Source of the DNA: an uncultured Pseudovibrio sp. | GTDB lineage: Bacteria > Pseudomonadota > Alphaproteobacteria > Rhizobiales > Stappiaceae | NCBI GenBank assembly: GCA_947496145.1 | Contig: CANMBS010000010.1 | Span: forward strand, 1 to 64,000 | DNA: 64,000 bases | Reading direction: 5' to 3' | In this document: piece after piece, positions 10,649 through 20,313 of the stretch | How the letters are laid out: each line of letters starts with the position of its first letter | Position numbering within the stretch: position 1 is the first letter of the stretch | Translations under genes and position numbers: made by a program | The notes under the pieces: generated by a model | What the model saw: the letters and a program-made list of their open reading frames with translations, nothing else | What the model was told of the DNA's origin: nothing | The model's database searches: none

Positions 10649-10891
10649 ATGCCAAAGCGTATTTTGCAGGGTGTCGTTGTTAGCGATGCGAACGAGAAAA
10701 CAGTAACGGTTAAGGTAGAGCGTCGCTTTACCCACCCACTGCTGAAAAAAGTTGTGCGCCGTACGAAGAAGTATCGTGCACATGACGAAAATAATTCTTA
10801 CAAGGTTGGCGACACTGTTCAGATTGAAGAATGTGCTCCAATCTCTAAGAATAAGAAATGGACCGTTGTTTCTTCGGAAGCAGCGAGCTAG
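10649..10891 (+). CDS. rpsQ: 30S ribosomal protein S17
   Basis: An 80-residue OB-fold protein that binds 16S rRNA early in assembly ([11 protein letters not shown] at the start, then [12 protein letters not shown]). Two in-frame ATGs are adjacent (10646 and 10649). The second is 6 bases from AAGGAG, the better spacing, so I use it. Confidence 0.95.
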   Translation: MPKRILQGVVVSDANEKTVTVKVERRFTHPLLKKVVRRTKKYRAHDENNSYKVGDTVQIEECAPISKNKKWTVVSSEAAS

Positions 10892-10949
10892 TGAACGCAT
10901 CCGGCATTTCTAACTTTTAGAATGCTGAGAAAGAACAAGGCGACGAGTC

Positions 10950-11318
10950 ATGATTCAGATGCAAACAAACCTCGACGTTGCCGATAACAGCGGTGCGCGT
11001 CGTGTCATGTGCATCAAAGTGCTCGGCGGCTCCAAACGGAAATATGCTGGCGTTGGCGACGTAATTGTTGTCTCCGTCAAAGAAGCAATTCCACGGGGTC
11101 GTGTTAAAAAGGGCGACGTGATGAAAGCGGTCGTCGTGCGCACGGCTAAAGACATCCGTCGTGCAGACGGCAGTGTGATCCGCTTCGACCGCAACGCGGC
11201 TGTGCTGATCAACAACAACAAAGAACCGATCGGAACACGTATTTTTGGCCCAGTTCCTCGTGAGCTGCGTGGCAAAAATCACATGAAGATCATTTCGCTT
11301 GCGCCGGAGGTGCTCTGA
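10950..11318 (+). CDS. rplN: 50S ribosomal protein L14
   Basis: A 122-residue L14 ([18 protein letters not shown] at the start), a subunit-interface protein and, in other bacteria, the docking site for the silencing factor RsfS. The gap to rpsQ is 58 bases. The stop overlaps the rplX start (TGATG). This gene opens the spc group. Confidence 0.98.
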   Translation: MIQMQTNLDVADNSGARRVMCIKVLGGSKRKYAGVGDVIVVSVKEAIPRGRVKKGDVMKAVVVRTAKDIRRADGSVIRFDRNAAVLINNNKEPIGTRIFGPVPRELRGKNHMKIISLAPEVL

Positions 11319-11635
11319 TGCCCGCGAAGATCAAAAAGGGCGACAAGGTCGTCGTAATTGCCGGTCGTGACAAAGGAAAGACTGGGGAAGTTCTCCAGAT
11401 GATCCCATCCGAAAACCGCGCTGTCGTGCGTGGCGTAAATATGGTGAAACGTCACCAGCGCCAGACCCAGCAGAGCGAGGGTGGCATCATCACAAAGGAA
11501 GCTCCAATTCAGCTTTCCAATATTGCCATTGCTGATCCTAAGGATGGCAAGCCGACCCGCGTCGGTTTCACGACTAATGAAGCAGGCGCCACTGTTCGTG
11601 TCGCTAAGCGTTCAGGAGACGTGATTGATGGCTGA
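11318..11635 (+). CDS. rplX: 50S ribosomal protein L24
   Basis: A 105-residue L24 with an N-terminal KOW motif ([18 protein letters not shown]), an initiator of 50S assembly. It overlaps the rplN stop by one base and the rplE start by eight bases, so the three cistrons are tightly coupled. Confidence 0.97.
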   Translation: MPAKIKKGDKVVVIAGRDKGKTGEVLQMIPSENRAVVRGVNMVKRHQRQTQQSEGGIITKEAPIQLSNIAIADPKDGKPTRVGFTTNEAGATVRVAKRSGDVIDG

Positions 11636-12185
11636 CGCTACTTACACTCCACGGCTCAAAGCGCACTACAATGATGTAGTGCGTGGCCAGCTTCAGGAGA
11701 AGTTTAACTACACCAACCCAATGATGATTCCAGCGGTCGAAAAGATCGTTTTGAACATGGGTGTTGGTGAAGCTGTTGGTGACAGCAAGAAGGCCCGTAT
11801 CGCTGCTGAAGATCTGAGCTTGATTGCAGGTCAAAAGGCGGTTATTACCCGTGCTAGAAAATCTATTGCGACCTTTAAGGTTCGTGAAGATATGCCGCTG
11901 GGTACTAAAGTTACACTTCGTCGTAACCAGATGTTCGAATTCATGGATCGTTTGATCACAATCGCGCTTCCGCGTGTACGTGACTTCCGCGGCCTGAATC
12001 CGAAGAGCTTCGACGGACGTGGCAACTACGCTATGGGTCTTAAAGAACACATTGTTTTCCCTGAAATTGACTACGATAAAGTAGATCAAATGTGGGGTAT
12101 GGACATTGTTGTTTGTACCACAGCGAAATCCGATGACGAAGCGCGTGAACTGCTGCGCGCGTTCAACTTCCCGTTCCGCAAATAA
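11628..12185 (+). CDS. rplE: 50S ribosomal protein L5
   Basis: A 185-residue L5, which binds 5S rRNA and contacts P-site tRNA. It contains [17 protein letters not shown] and [18 protein letters not shown] choose the ATG at 11628 ([10 protein letters not shown]). A TTG one codon upstream is possible but unlikely. The start lies inside the end of rplX. Confidence 0.97.
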   Translation: MADATYTPRLKAHYNDVVRGQLQEKFNYTNPMMIPAVEKIVLNMGVGEAVGDSKKARIAAEDLSLIAGQKAVITRARKSIATFKVREDMPLGTKVTLRRNQMFEFMDRLITIALPRVRDFRGLNPKSFDGRGNYAMGLKEHIVFPEIDYDKVDQMWGMDIVVCTTAKSDDEARELLRAFNFPFRK

Positions 12186-12218
12186 TAGCGGTATACGGGA
12201 AAGGAACGAGGACAGACG

Positions 12219-12524
12219 ATGGCGAAGAAAAGCGCGGTCGAAAAAAACAAGCGGCGCGTAGCTCTTGTCAGCAAGTTTGCTGACAAGCGTGCTGCCCTGA
12301 AGGCGATGGCCAAGGACGAGAGCCTGTCCCTGGAGGAGCGTTTTAATGCACGGCTTAAGCTTGCAAAGCTGCCGCGCAATTCCGCGCCTACACGGGTACG
12401 TAACCGGTGTGAAGTCACAGGTCGCCCACGCGGTTATTACCGCAAGCTCAAGATGTCTCGTATTGCACTTCGTGAGCTGGGTTCCCTGGGCAAGATCCCG
12501 GGTCTCGTGAAGTCGAGCTGGTAA
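12219..12524 (+). CDS. rpsN: 30S ribosomal protein S14 (zinc-independent type)
   Basis: A 101-residue S14 of the long, cysteine-poor form. It has only one cysteine ([17 protein letters not shown]), so the zinc ribbon of the short form is absent. It binds the 30S head. It lies 33 bases after rplE and 12 before rpsH. Confidence 0.97.
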   Translation: MAKKSAVEKNKRRVALVSKFADKRAALKAMAKDESLSLEERFNARLKLAKLPRNSAPTRVRNRCEVTGRPRGYYRKLKMSRIALRELGSLGKIPGLVKSSW

Positions 12525-12536
12525 GGAGTTACTGCG

Positions 12537-12935
12537 ATGTCGATTTCCGATCCAGTCGGTGACATGATTACGCGCATTCGCAATGCGCAGATGCGTCGCA
12601 AGTCTAAGGTAAGCACACCTGCTTCCAAATTGCGTGCACGCATCCTTGACGTTCTGGTATCCGAGGGTTATATCCGCGGTTACACCTCCGTTGATTTCGG
12701 TGGTGGTAAGTCAGAGCTTGAAATTGAACTGAAGTACTTTGACGGTGAGCCTGTGATCCGCACCATTGAGCGCGTATCCAAGCCTGGTCGTCGCGTGTAC
12801 TCTTCAGTCAAGAACATCCCACACGTTGCAAACGGCTTGGGTGTATCTATTCTGTCTACCCCTCAGGGTGTTATGGCAGACCACGATGCGCGTGAGAAAA
12901 ATGTGGGTGGTGAAGTACTCTGCCGCGTCTTCTGA
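12537..12935 (+). CDS. rpsH: 30S ribosomal protein S8
   Basis: A 132-residue S8 with the classical [17 protein letters not shown] start and the C-terminal [13 protein letters not shown]. It organises the 16S central domain. In E. coli S8 represses the spc operon by binding rplE mRNA. No clear mimic was identified here. A compact hairpin overlaps its stop codon (see 12921-12942). Confidence 0.98.
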   Translation: MSISDPVGDMITRIRNAQMRRKSKVSTPASKLRARILDVLVSEGYIRGYTSVDFGGGKSELEIELKYFDGEPVIRTIERVSKPGRRVYSSVKNIPHVANGLGVSILSTPQGVMADHDAREKNVGGEVLCRVF

Positions 12936-12942
12936 CGCGGCA
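12921..12942 (+). promoter_or_regulatory. Hairpin over the rpsH stop codon
   Basis: A 9-bp perfect stem (12921-12929 with 12934-12942) with a TTCT loop straddles the TGA of rpsH. It lies 38 bases before rplF and has no proper U-tract (TTGCACGTTTTA follows). It may slow ribosomes or protect processed mRNA. The structure is certain, the role is not. Confidence 0.4.
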
Positions 12943-12979
12943 TTGCACGTTTTATTAAAATAACAGACAGGTTGATCTT

Positions 12980-13513
12980 ATGTCTCGAATTGGCAAAAAG
13001 CCAGTCCCTGTGCCTAGCGGGGTAACGGCAACGATCAACGGCCAGGATGTAATCGTAAAAGGCCCGAAGGGGGAACTCTCCTTCGTGGTCAACGATCTCG
13101 TTTCGGTCGAGATGACGGATGATGGTATCCGTCTTGATCCGCGCAACCAGTCCAAGACTGCGCGTTCTATGTGGGGTATGTCCCGCACCATGGTCGCTAA
13201 CCTCATCACAGGTGTGACCTCCGGCTTCGAAAAGCAGCTGGCGATTACCGGTGTTGGTTACCGTGCACAGGTTCAAGGCAAAACTCTTAATCTTGCTCTT
13301 GGTTTCTCTCACGATGTTAAATTTGACATTCCTGAGGGTGTAGAAATCAAATGCCCGAAGCCGACAGAAATCGTCATCAACGGCATTAACAAGCAGCAGA
13401 TTGGGCAGGTAGCCGCGAACATTCGTGAATATCGCCCGCCTGAGCCATACAAAGGCAAGGGTATTCGTTATGCGGATGAGCACATCGTCCGTAAAGAAGG
13501 CAAGAAGAAGTAA
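12980..13513 (+). CDS. rplF: 50S ribosomal protein L6
   Basis: A 177-residue L6 ([15 protein letters not shown] at the start, the C-terminal signature near [14 protein letters not shown]). It binds 23S rRNA near the factor-binding site. The C-terminal end is lysine-rich (GKKK). rplR follows after 11 bases. Confidence 0.98.
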   Translation: MSRIGKKPVPVPSGVTATINGQDVIVKGPKGELSFVVNDLVSVEMTDDGIRLDPRNQSKTARSMWGMSRTMVANLITGVTSGFEKQLAITGVGYRAQVQGKTLNLALGFSHDVKFDIPEGVEIKCPKPTEIVINGINKQQIGQVAANIREYRPPEPYKGKGIRYADEHIVRKEGKKK

Positions 13514-13524
13514 CGGTACGGACC

Positions 13525-13878
13525 ATGGCGAATGGAAATTCTTTCGAACGTCGTCGCGCCCGTGTGCGCCGTTCGATCCAAAAGGTAGCGAATGGTCGTC
13601 CTCGACTGTCCGTTTTCCGCTCATCCAAGCAGATTTACGCTCAGATCATCGACGATACCAAGGGTGTAACCCTGGCTTCTGCGTCTACCATTGAGAAAGA
13701 CGTAAAAGTAACATACGGCGGCAACAAAGATGCTGCTGCTGTAGTTGGTAAGTTGATTGCTGAACGCGCGATTGCTGCTGGCATTAAAGAAGTTGTGTTT
13801 GATCGTGGTGGTTACATCTACCATGGCCGTGTAAAGGCCCTGGCTGATGCAGCACGTGAAGGCGGTCTGAACTTCTGA
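13525..13878 (+). CDS. rplR: 50S ribosomal protein L18
   Basis: A 117-residue L18 ([20 protein letters not shown] at the N-terminus, [17 protein letters not shown] at the C-terminus). It binds 5S rRNA with L5. Position and size are standard for the spc group. Confidence 0.98.
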   Translation: MANGNSFERRRARVRRSIQKVANGRPRLSVFRSSKQIYAQIIDDTKGVTLASASTIEKDVKVTYGGNKDAAAVVGKLIAERAIAAGIKEVVFDRGGYIYHGRVKALADAAREGGLNF

Positions 13879-13919
13879 TCGGCGCCTGTAGGTGCTCCTA
13901 GAGAACGGGAAACATTATT

Positions 13920-14483
13920 ATGGCGAGACAGGATAATCGGGATCGTGAAGAGCGCGACAGCGAATTTGTCGATAAGCTTGTTCACATCAACCGCGTCGCT
14001 AAAGTAGTTAAGGGTGGTCGTCGCTTCGGCTTCGCAGCTCTTGTAGTAGTAGGTGATCAGAAAGGCCGCGTTGGCTTTGGTCACGGTAAGGCTCGTGAAG
14101 TGCCGGAAGCCATCCGCAAAGCAACAGAAGCTGCTAAGCGTACCATGGTTCGTGTGCCACTTCGTGAGGGCCGTACCCTTCATCACGATGTTGAAGGTCG
14201 TCACGGCGCAGGTAAAGTTGTACTTCGTGCAGCTCCTGCCGGTACCGGTATCATTGCTGGTGGTCCTATGCGTGCTGTGTTCGAAACACTTGGTGTTCAG
14301 GACGTTGTTGCGAAGTCCCTCGGTACTTCCAACCCGTACAACATGGTTCGTGCGACCTTTGATGCACTGAAAAAAGAAGACAGCCCGCGTTCTGTTGCAG
14401 CACGTCGTGGTCTCAAGGTTTCTTCCTTGCAGGCACGTCGTCGTGACAACGATGATGCGGCACCAGTAAAGGCTGAGGCGTAA
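13920..14483 (+). CDS. rpsE: 30S ribosomal protein S5
   Basis: A 187-residue S5 with the double-stranded-RNA-binding fold ([19 protein letters not shown]) and the [15 protein letters not shown] segment. S5 affects decoding accuracy and spectinomycin response. The acidic, alanine-rich tail is typical of alphaproteobacteria. rpmD follows after 38 bases. Confidence 0.98.
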   Translation: MARQDNRDREERDSEFVDKLVHINRVAKVVKGGRRFGFAALVVVGDQKGRVGFGHGKAREVPEAIRKATEAAKRTMVRVPLREGRTLHHDVEGRHGAGKVVLRAAPAGTGIIAGGPMRAVFETLGVQDVVAKSLGTSNPYNMVRATFDALKKEDSPRSVAARRGLKVSSLQARRRDNDDAAPVKAEA

Positions 14484-14521
14484 GCCTTAGCTTTACTGAC
14501 TGAAGAACAAGGGTTAGTGTC

Positions 14522-14716
14522 ATGGCTAATACTGAAAAGACCGTAACGGTCGAACAGATCGGTAGCCCGCTTCGCCGTCCTGCTGATCAGCGCGCAACGC
14601 TGGTTGGTCTGGGCCTGAACAAGATGCACCGTCGTCGTACTCTGAAGGATACTCCAGAAGTACGCGGCATGATCCGTAAGGTTCAGCATCTGGTTCGCGT
14701 TGTAGACGAAGCATAA
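14522..14716 (+). CDS. rpmD: 50S ribosomal protein L30
   Basis: A 64-residue L30 with the family core [20 protein letters not shown] and GLNKMHRRR. It is a small 50S protein that is absent from some bacterial lineages. It has the usual place between rpsE and rplO, with rplO starting 19 bases later. Confidence 0.97.
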   Translation: MANTEKTVTVEQIGSPLRRPADQRATLVGLGLNKMHRRRTLKDTPEVRGMIRKVQHLVRVVDEA

Positions 14717-14735
14717 GCGGACCGGGAGAACTATC

Positions 14736-15203
14736 ATGAAGCTCAATGAACTCCGGGATAATCCGGGTGCAGTTCAGGAACGTACCCGCGTTGGTCGCGG
14801 TATTGGTTCCGGTAAGGGCAAGACTGGCGGCCGTGGTGTCAAAGGTCAGAAGTCCCGCTCTGGTGTCGCTATCAAGGGCTTTGAAGGCGGTCAGATGCCA
14901 TTGCATCGTCGTCTGCCTAAGCGCGGCTTCACCAACATTTTTGCTAAGGACCTGAACATTGTGTCCTTGGGTCGTGTTCAGACAGCAATTGATGCAGGCA
15001 AGCTTGACGCTTCCGCACCGGTTACTGTTGAAGCACTTGTCGCAGCTGGCGTTGTTCGTCGTGTTCTGGATGGCGTTCGTCTGCTGTCTGACGGTGAACT
15101 GAAAACCGCTGTGAACTTCGAAATTGCCGGCGCTTCTAAAACTGCTGTTGCAGCAGTTGAAAAAGCTGGTGGCAAAGTCGTAATCAAGGAAGGCAAGGCT
15201 TAA
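14736..15203 (+). CDS. rplO: 50S ribosomal protein L15
   Basis: A 155-residue L15 with the glycine/arginine-rich N-terminal tail ([20 protein letters not shown]) and [18 protein letters not shown]. It is a late 50S assembly protein. A terminator-like hairpin overlaps its stop codon, before secY. Confidence 0.98.
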   Translation: MKLNELRDNPGAVQERTRVGRGIGSGKGKTGGRGVKGQKSRSGVAIKGFEGGQMPLHRRLPKRGFTNIFAKDLNIVSLGRVQTAIDAGKLDASAPVTVEALVAAGVVRRVLDGVRLLSDGELKTAVNFEIAGASKTAVAAVEKAGGKVVIKEGKA

Positions 15204-15220
15204 CAGCCTTGTCTTTTTTT
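15190..15220 (+). terminator. Terminator-like hairpin overlapping the rplO stop, upstream of secY
   Basis: A strong 7-bp core (CAAGGCT 15194-15200 with AGCCTTG 15205-15211, loop TAAC) extends to about 11 pairs and is followed directly by TCTTTTTTT. It has every feature of an intrinsic terminator although secY and adk lie downstream on the same strand. It probably lowers read-through so that secY is made at less than ribosomal-protein level. Confidence 0.75.
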
Positions 15221-15250
15221 GGGGTGTATCCAAACTGACCGGAGCGCGGA

Positions 15251-16591
15251 ATGGCTTCTGCTGCCGAGCAACTTGCTTCAAACCTTAACTTTTCTGCCTT
15301 TGCTAAAGCCGAGGAACTGAAGAAGCGGATCTGGTTCACGCTAGGCGCGCTTTTGGTTTATCGATTCGGAACCTATATCCCTCTGCCTGGAATTAATCCT
15401 GAAGCGCTCGCTCAGGCCTTCGGGAACGTGCAAACTGGCATTGTTGGCCTGTTTAACATGTTCTCGGGTGGTGCTGTCGAGCGTATGGCTATTTTTGCCC
15501 TTGGCATTATGCCTTACATTTCAGCTTCGATTATTATCCAGCTCATGACTTCAGTTGTTCCTTCTCTGGAGCAGCTGAAGAAAGAGGGTGAGCAGGGCCG
15601 GAAAAAAATCAACCAGTATACTCGTTTTGGTACAGTGATTCTGGCGACATTTCAGGCTTACGGTATTTCCGTTGGTCTCGAAGCAGGCTCGAACATTGTG
15701 ATTGATCCGGGCTGGTTCTTCCGTATTGCGACAGTTATTACCCTTGTTGGTGGTACAATGTTCCTGATGTGGCTGGGTGAGCAAATCACCTCTCGGGGCA
15801 TTGGTAACGGCATTTCTCTGATCATTTTCGCCGGTATTGTTGCCGGGCTTCCTTCCGCGATTGCTTCTACATTGGAGCTTGGCCGTCAGGGTGCGCTTGC
15901 GACACCAATCATTATGGCAGTTGTCGTGCTGTCTGTGATTGTGATCGGTGTTATCGTGTTCATGGAACGTGCTCAGCGGCGTTTGCTGATTCAGTATCCG
16001 CGTCGTCAACAGGGCAATAAGATGTTTGAGGGGAACACTTCGTTCTTGCCTCTTAAGCTTAATACGGCTGGTGTTATTCCACCGATTTTTGCAAGCTCCT
16101 TGTTGCTAGTGCCTGCGACTGTAGCAAGCTTTCAGGGCACTGAAGCAACCGGCGGTATGGCCTGGTTGACGACAGTGACTGCTTTGCTTGGCCACGGCCA
16201 GCCAGCCTACATGGTTCTGTATGCTGCATTAATCATCTTTTTCTGCTTCTTTTACACCGCGATTGTCTTCAATCCGAGTGAGACTGCTGACAACCTGAAG
16301 AAGCATGGTGGCTTCATTCCGGGGATTCGTCCAGGCGAGCGTACTGCGCAGTACATTGACCATGTGCTAACTCGCATTACGGTAGTTGGTGCGATATACA
16401 TCACTCTCATTTGTTTGTTGCCAGAATTCTTGATCTCAGCAACGGGTGTTCCGTTCTACTTCGGTGGCACGTCTCTGCTCATTGTTGTCAGTGTCACTAT
16501 GGACACTGTCTCACAGATCCAAGGGCACCTTCTTGCGCATCAGTATGAAGGTCTGGTGAAGAAATCAAAGTTGAGGGGGAAGCGTAGATGA
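15251..16591 (+). CDS. secY: Protein translocase subunit SecY
   Basis: A 446-residue inner-membrane channel protein of the Sec translocon. It has ten hydrophobic segments, the plug/TM2 region ([22 protein letters not shown]) and the conserved cytosolic loops with GIGNGIS and [14 protein letters not shown]. It exports unfolded proteins with SecA and inserts membrane proteins with SRP/FtsY. It lies 47 bases after rplO beyond a terminator-like hairpin. Its end overlaps the adk start by four bases. Confidence 0.98.
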   Translation: MASAAEQLASNLNFSAFAKAEELKKRIWFTLGALLVYRFGTYIPLPGINPEALAQAFGNVQTGIVGLFNMFSGGAVERMAIFALGIMPYISASIIIQLMTSVVPSLEQLKKEGEQGRKKINQYTRFGTVILATFQAYGISVGLEAGSNIVIDPGWFFRIATVITLVGGTMFLMWLGEQITSRGIGNGISLIIFAGIVAGLPSAIASTLELGRQGALATPIIMAVVVLSVIVIGVIVFMERAQRRLLIQYPRRQQGNKMFEGNTSFLPLKLNTAGVIPPIFASSLLLVPATVASFQGTEATGGMAWLTTVTALLGHGQPAYMVLYAALIIFFCFFYTAIVFNPSETADNLKKHGGFIPGIRPGERTAQYIDHVLTRITVVGAIYITLICLLPEFLISATGVPFYFGGTSLLIVVSVTMDTVSQIQGHLLAHQYEGLVKKSKLRGKRR

Positions 16592-17160
16592 GATTGATTC
16601 TTCTTGGCCCTCCTGGTGCTGGTAAAGGCACTCAGGCAGGTCGGCTTGTGAATGCACATGGTATTGTGCAACTTTCCACTGGCGATATGCTTCGGGCAGC
16701 TGTTGCAGCTGAGTCTGAAGTTGGCCTGAAGGTCAAAGACGTTCTTACTCGTGGTGATCTGGTTTCAGATGAATTGATTTGCTCCATCATATCTGATCGG
16801 ATTGATCAGCCTGATTGTTCAAACGGTTTTATTCTGGACGGTTTCCCACGCACTATTGCTCAGGCAGATGCTCTAGGCGAACTGCTTGAAGCAAAGGGCA
16901 TGAAGCTTGATGCTGTTGTTCAGCTGGAAGTGGATGAGGGTATTCTTCTTGAGCGTATCGAAACCCGTGCTCGTGAGAGTGCTGAGGTTCGCTCTGATGA
17001 CAACGCGGATGCGTTGAAGAAGCGTCTGGCAGTGTATAACGAGCAAACAGCTCCTCTCATTGCTTACTACGGTGAGCGGAACATGCTGAAGACTGTTGAC
17101 GGTATGAAAGCCGTTGACGAGGTTGCTGCTGAGATCGATAGCATTTTGTGCGCGGTTTAA
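16588..17160 (+). CDS. adk: Adenylate kinase
   Basis: A 190-residue short-lid adenylate kinase that interconverts ATP + AMP and 2 ADP. The P-loop GPPGAGKGT is at residues 7-15, followed by STGDMLR and DGFPRT (AMP binding). The lid is short and has no zinc cysteines. The ATG overlaps the secY stop, giving the common secY-adk pair at the end of the spc group. Confidence 0.98.
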   Translation: MRLILLGPPGAGKGTQAGRLVNAHGIVQLSTGDMLRAAVAAESEVGLKVKDVLTRGDLVSDELICSIISDRIDQPDCSNGFILDGFPRTIAQADALGELLEAKGMKLDAVVQLEVDEGILLERIETRARESAEVRSDDNADALKKRLAVYNEQTAPLIAYYGERNMLKTVDGMKAVDEVAAEIDSILCAV

Positions 17161-17172
17161 ACCGTGCTTTTT
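17150..17172 (+). terminator. Terminator at the end of adk
   Basis: A nearly palindromic stem (17150-17158 with 17159-17167, one wobble pair) is followed by five Ts and overlaps the adk stop codon. A second hairpin follows at once. Confidence 0.55.
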
Positions 17173-17173
17173 G

Positions 17174-17252
17174 AAGGCAGGCGCTTGCGCTTGCCTTTAT
17201 AATAAAGTATAGCCGGCGCACATCGACACCATAATCGATTGGCGCCGGTTTT
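17174..17252 (+). terminator. Two further hairpins between adk and rpsM
   Basis: The first has an 11-bp stem (17174-17184 with 17187-17197) and a very tight loop. The second pairs CCGGCGC (17213-17219) with GCGCCGG (17242-17248). It encloses a second helix, ATCGA/TCGAT, across a 2x2 internal loop, and is followed by TTTT. Together with the hairpin at 17150 this gives three stacked structures in the 220-base gap before rpsM. They may terminate the spc transcript or act as a leader for the alpha group. Confidence 0.5.
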
Positions 17253-17380
17253 CCTTGGGAGACCGAGGCTGATCTTTTTGCTGTGTGATGGTGCGCCTTC
17301 ACCCTGTCGGGTTGATGGTGTGTTATCGGCAAAAAATGGGAGAGGGGACAACCGTTCCCTCGTAATTGGAGAAAACAAAC

Positions 17381-17749
17381 GTGGCACGTATTGCTGGCGT
17401 CAACCTTCCGACGAACAAGCGCGTAGTTATCGCGCTGCAGTACATTCATGGCATTGGCGCGAAGTTTGCGCAGGAAATCACCGAAAAAGTCGGTATCCCT
17501 GCTGAACGTCGCCTCAACGAACTTTCTGACGCAGAAGTTTTGAAAATCCGTGAAGCAATCGATGCAGACTACACCGTAGAAGGTGATCTTCGTCGTGAAA
17601 CTGCAATGAACATTAAGCGTCTCATGGACCTTGGTTGCTACCGTGGCCTTCGCCATCGTCGTGGTCTGCCTGTCCGTGGTCAGCGCACTCATACCAACGC
17701 TCGCACCCGTAAGGGTCCTGCGAAAGCGATCGCTGGTAAGAAGAAATAA
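17381..17749 (+). CDS. rpsM: 30S ribosomal protein S13
   Basis: A 122-residue S13, part of intersubunit bridges in the 30S head. It starts at a GTG ([14 protein letters not shown]). TTGGAG lies about 8 bases upstream. The alternative ATG at 17366 would add an uncharacteristic MEKTN. The C-terminus has [18 protein letters not shown]. It opens the alpha group, without the rpmJ gene that precedes it in enterobacteria. Confidence 0.97.
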   Translation: MARIAGVNLPTNKRVVIALQYIHGIGAKFAQEITEKVGIPAERRLNELSDAEVLKIREAIDADYTVEGDLRRETAMNIKRLMDLGCYRGLRHRRGLPVRGQRTHTNARTRKGPAKAIAGKKK

Positions 17750-17813
17750 ATAGCCGGTTATCCGGTGGAGCCGCCGCACTACGGCGGTGTAGATATCGAA
17801 GTTAGGAAAAAGA

Positions 17814-18203
17814 ATGGCTAAGGATTCGACGCGCGTGCGTCGTCGCGAGCGGAAGAATATTTCTTCTGGTGTCGCGCATGTGAACTCTACGTTCAACAAT
17901 ACCATGATCACCATCACTGATGCTCAGGGCAACGCGATCTCCTGGTCGTCTGCCGGCGCGCTCGGCTTTAAGGGTTCTCGTAAGTCTACCCCTTATGCTG
18001 CACAGGTCGCTGCCGAAGACGCTGGTCGTAAGGCTGCTGAACACGGTATGCGTACTCTCGAAGTGGAAGTACGCGGTCCAGGTTCTGGACGTGAATCCGC
18101 TCTGCGTGCGCTTCAGGCTGCAGGTTTCGTTATTACATCTATCCGTGATGTAACTCCGATCCCGCACAACGGTTGCCGTCCACGCAAGCGTCGCCGCGTC
18201 TAA
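17814..18203 (+). CDS. rpsK: 30S ribosomal protein S11
   Basis: A 129-residue S11 ([19 protein letters not shown], then the C-terminal [18 protein letters not shown]). It forms part of the 30S platform and the mRNA path near the Shine-Dalgarno helix. It lies 64 bases after rpsM and 80 before rpoA. No rpsD is present in this locus, unlike the E. coli alpha operon. Confidence 0.98.
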   Translation: MAKDSTRVRRRERKNISSGVAHVNSTFNNTMITITDAQGNAISWSSAGALGFKGSRKSTPYAAQVAAEDAGRKAAEHGMRTLEVEVRGPGSGRESALRALQAAGFVITSIRDVTPIPHNGCRPRKRRRV

Positions 18204-18283
18204 CAGTTCGTTAGGCAAGTTTTCCACCCAGGCAAGGTATAGCTGGACTTAGAGCCAGCGGGATAGCCAGAGGGTTTATAAAC

Positions 18284-19306
18284 GTGACAATTCAGAAAAA
18301 CTGGCAAGAGCTTATCAAGCCAACCAAACTCGACATTCGTGCTGGCGAAGATGCACGCTTTAAAGCTTCTGTGATTGCAGAGCCGCTTGAGCGTGGCTAC
18401 GGCCTTACTCTTGGTAACGCACTGCGCCGTGTGCTGCTCAGCTCCCTTCAGGGTGCTGCAGTGACAGCGGTTCAGATCGATGGTGTTCTCCATGAGTTCT
18501 CGTCTATTCCTGGCGTTCGTGAAGATGTTACTGACATCATCCTGAACATCAAGGAAGTTGCGCTTCGTATGGAAGGCGAGGGACCAAAGCGTATGGTTCT
18601 GCGTAAGCAGGGACCTGGTGCGGTCTACGCTGGTGACATTGAAACTGTAGGTGACATTGAGGTTCTGAACCCGGGTCTGCTGCTGTGTAACCTTGATGAA
18701 GGTGCGGAAGTTCGCATTGAATTCACCGTTAACACCGGCAAGGGTTATGTTCCTGCTGCCGCGAACCGTCCAGAAGACGCTCCAATCGGTCTGATTCCGG
18801 TTGACAGCCTGTATTCTCCGGTTAAGAAGGTTTCTTACAAGGTTGAGAACACCCGTGAAGGTCAGGTTCTTGACTATGATAAGCTGACTTTGACTGTTGA
18901 AACCGACGGATCTGTGATCCCTGAAGATGCGGTAGCGTTTGCTGCGCGTATTTTGCAGGATCAGCTGTCTATCTTCGTGAACTTCGAAGAGCCGCAGCGT
19001 GAAGTTCAGGAAGACACAGTTGCAGAACTTGCGTTCAACCCAGCACTGCTGAAGAAGGTTGATGAGCTTGAGTTGTCTGTACGTTCGGCAAACTGCCTGA
19101 AGAACGACAATATCGTATATATTGGCGATCTCATTCAGAAGACTGAAGCAGAAATGCTTCGTACACCGAACTTCGGTCGTAAGTCTCTTAACGAGATCAA
19201 AGAAGTTCTGGCGCAGATGGGCCTGCATCTCGGTATGGAAGTGGCAAACTGGCCACCAGAAAATATCGATGAGCTGGCTAAGCGCTACGAAGACCACCAA
19301 TATTAA
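18284..19306 (+). CDS. rpoA: RNA polymerase alpha subunit
   Basis: A 340-residue alpha subunit. The N-terminal domain (residues about 10-240) dimerises and nucleates the polymerase and contains [18 protein letters not shown]. The C-terminal domain (about 260-330) contains the DNA/activator-binding helices ([29 protein letters not shown]). It starts at a GTG, with an AGGG-type ribosome site upstream. It is co-transcribed with rpsK and rplQ. Confidence 0.98.
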   Translation: MTIQKNWQELIKPTKLDIRAGEDARFKASVIAEPLERGYGLTLGNALRRVLLSSLQGAAVTAVQIDGVLHEFSSIPGVREDVTDIILNIKEVALRMEGEGPKRMVLRKQGPGAVYAGDIETVGDIEVLNPGLLLCNLDEGAEVRIEFTVNTGKGYVPAAANRPEDAPIGLIPVDSLYSPVKKVSYKVENTREGQVLDYDKLTLTVETDGSVIPEDAVAFAARILQDQLSIFVNFEEPQREVQEDTVAELAFNPALLKKVDELELSVRSANCLKNDNIVYIGDLIQKTEAEMLRTPNFGRKSLNEIKEVLAQMGLHLGMEVANWPPENIDELAKRYEDHQY

Positions 19307-19388
19307 AGGAACTGGAGCTGAGCGCGCTGCGTGAGGCTCCGGCGGTCCCGATCTTTGGACCGTAATTGACTTAACAAAGGAGAGGGCC

Positions 19389-19820
19389 ATGCGCCACGGT
19401 AAATCCGGCCGCAAGCTCAATCGGACGTCAAGCCACCGTAAAGCGATGTTCGCTAACATGGCAGCATCACTCATCGAGCATGAGCAGATTGTAACGACGC
19501 TTCCGAAAGCAAAAGAGATGCGTCCAATCATCGAAAAGCTCATCACTCTGGGTAAGCGCGGCGACCTGCATGCACGTCGTCAGGCAATTTCTCAGATCCG
19601 TGACACTGCAATGGTATCCAAACTGTTTGATACTCTTGCATCCCGTTACGCAGACCGTCAGGGCGGTTATGCTCGCGTTCTTAAAGCTGGTTTCCGTCAT
19701 GGTGATAATGCACCAATGGCTGTTATTGAGCTGGTTGACCGCGACGTAGAAGCAAAAGGTGCTGCGGACCGTGCTCGTGTTGAAGCTGAAGAAGCTGCTG
19801 AGACAGAAGCTGCTGCATAA
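19389..19820 (+). CDS. rplQ: 50S ribosomal protein L17
   Basis: A 143-residue L17 ([20 protein letters not shown] at the start), with the extended acidic, alanine-rich tail seen in alphaproteobacteria. AAAGGAGAGG precedes the ATG. It is the last gene of the ribosomal block, followed by a strong terminator. Confidence 0.98.
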   Translation: MRHGKSGRKLNRTSSHRKAMFANMAASLIEHEQIVTTLPKAKEMRPIIEKLITLGKRGDLHARRQAISQIRDTAMVSKLFDTLASRYADRQGGYARVLKAGFRHGDNAPMAVIELVDRDVEAKGAADRARVEAEEAAETEAAA

Positions 19821-19845
19821 ATCTTTTTTTTGCAGACGCGAATTG

Positions 19846-19873
19846 AAAGGGTACCTTTGGGTGCCCTTTTTTC
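19846..19873 (+). terminator. Terminator of the ribosomal protein block
   Basis: A 10-bp stem (19846-19855 with 19860-19869), a TTTG loop and a T-tract (to 19872). A separate run of eight Ts lies just after the rplQ stop (19823-19831). Confidence 0.85.
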
Positions 19874-20313
19874 GTTTGTGAGCTGCTTTGGTGTTCAATT
19901 TCTCTCTTGGCGATGATAAGCGAGGGCTGATTACCTAACTTGCCACAAGTACCGCTTTGCTTGTGCGATGTAATGCCCGATTTTGGTGTGACAATATTTG
20001 TGTCTGTGATTTTCAAAATGTTAGATCTGAGGCTGATTTTAATAGCTAACATTTTGTAGAATCAAATTAATTTTGAAAATTATCGTTTTTTGGCAACTCA
20101 TGGTGAACTCGGGTTAGTGAGCAAAATACTGGTTTGCTTCGGATCTTTGATGCACTGATGAGTACATTTTCATCAGTTTCGCATAAGCTTCGCAAAAATT
20201 ATCTTGGTATTTGAGCATTTCTTATTATTGCAGAGCATTTTAATTAATAGTTTTAAGCAGAGTTTAATACTCTGGTCTGACTATGCTCCTAACGTATTAC
20301 TCTGGGGGCTAAT
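19874..20313 (+). promoter_or_regulatory. AT-rich region upstream of the chemoreceptor gene
   Basis: About 440 bases without a gene, clearly more AT-rich than the flanks. A small hairpin (20258-20274, CAGAGT/ACTCTG) lies about 40 bases before the ATG, and GGGGG precedes the start. No promoter could be fixed with confidence. Confidence 0.3.
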
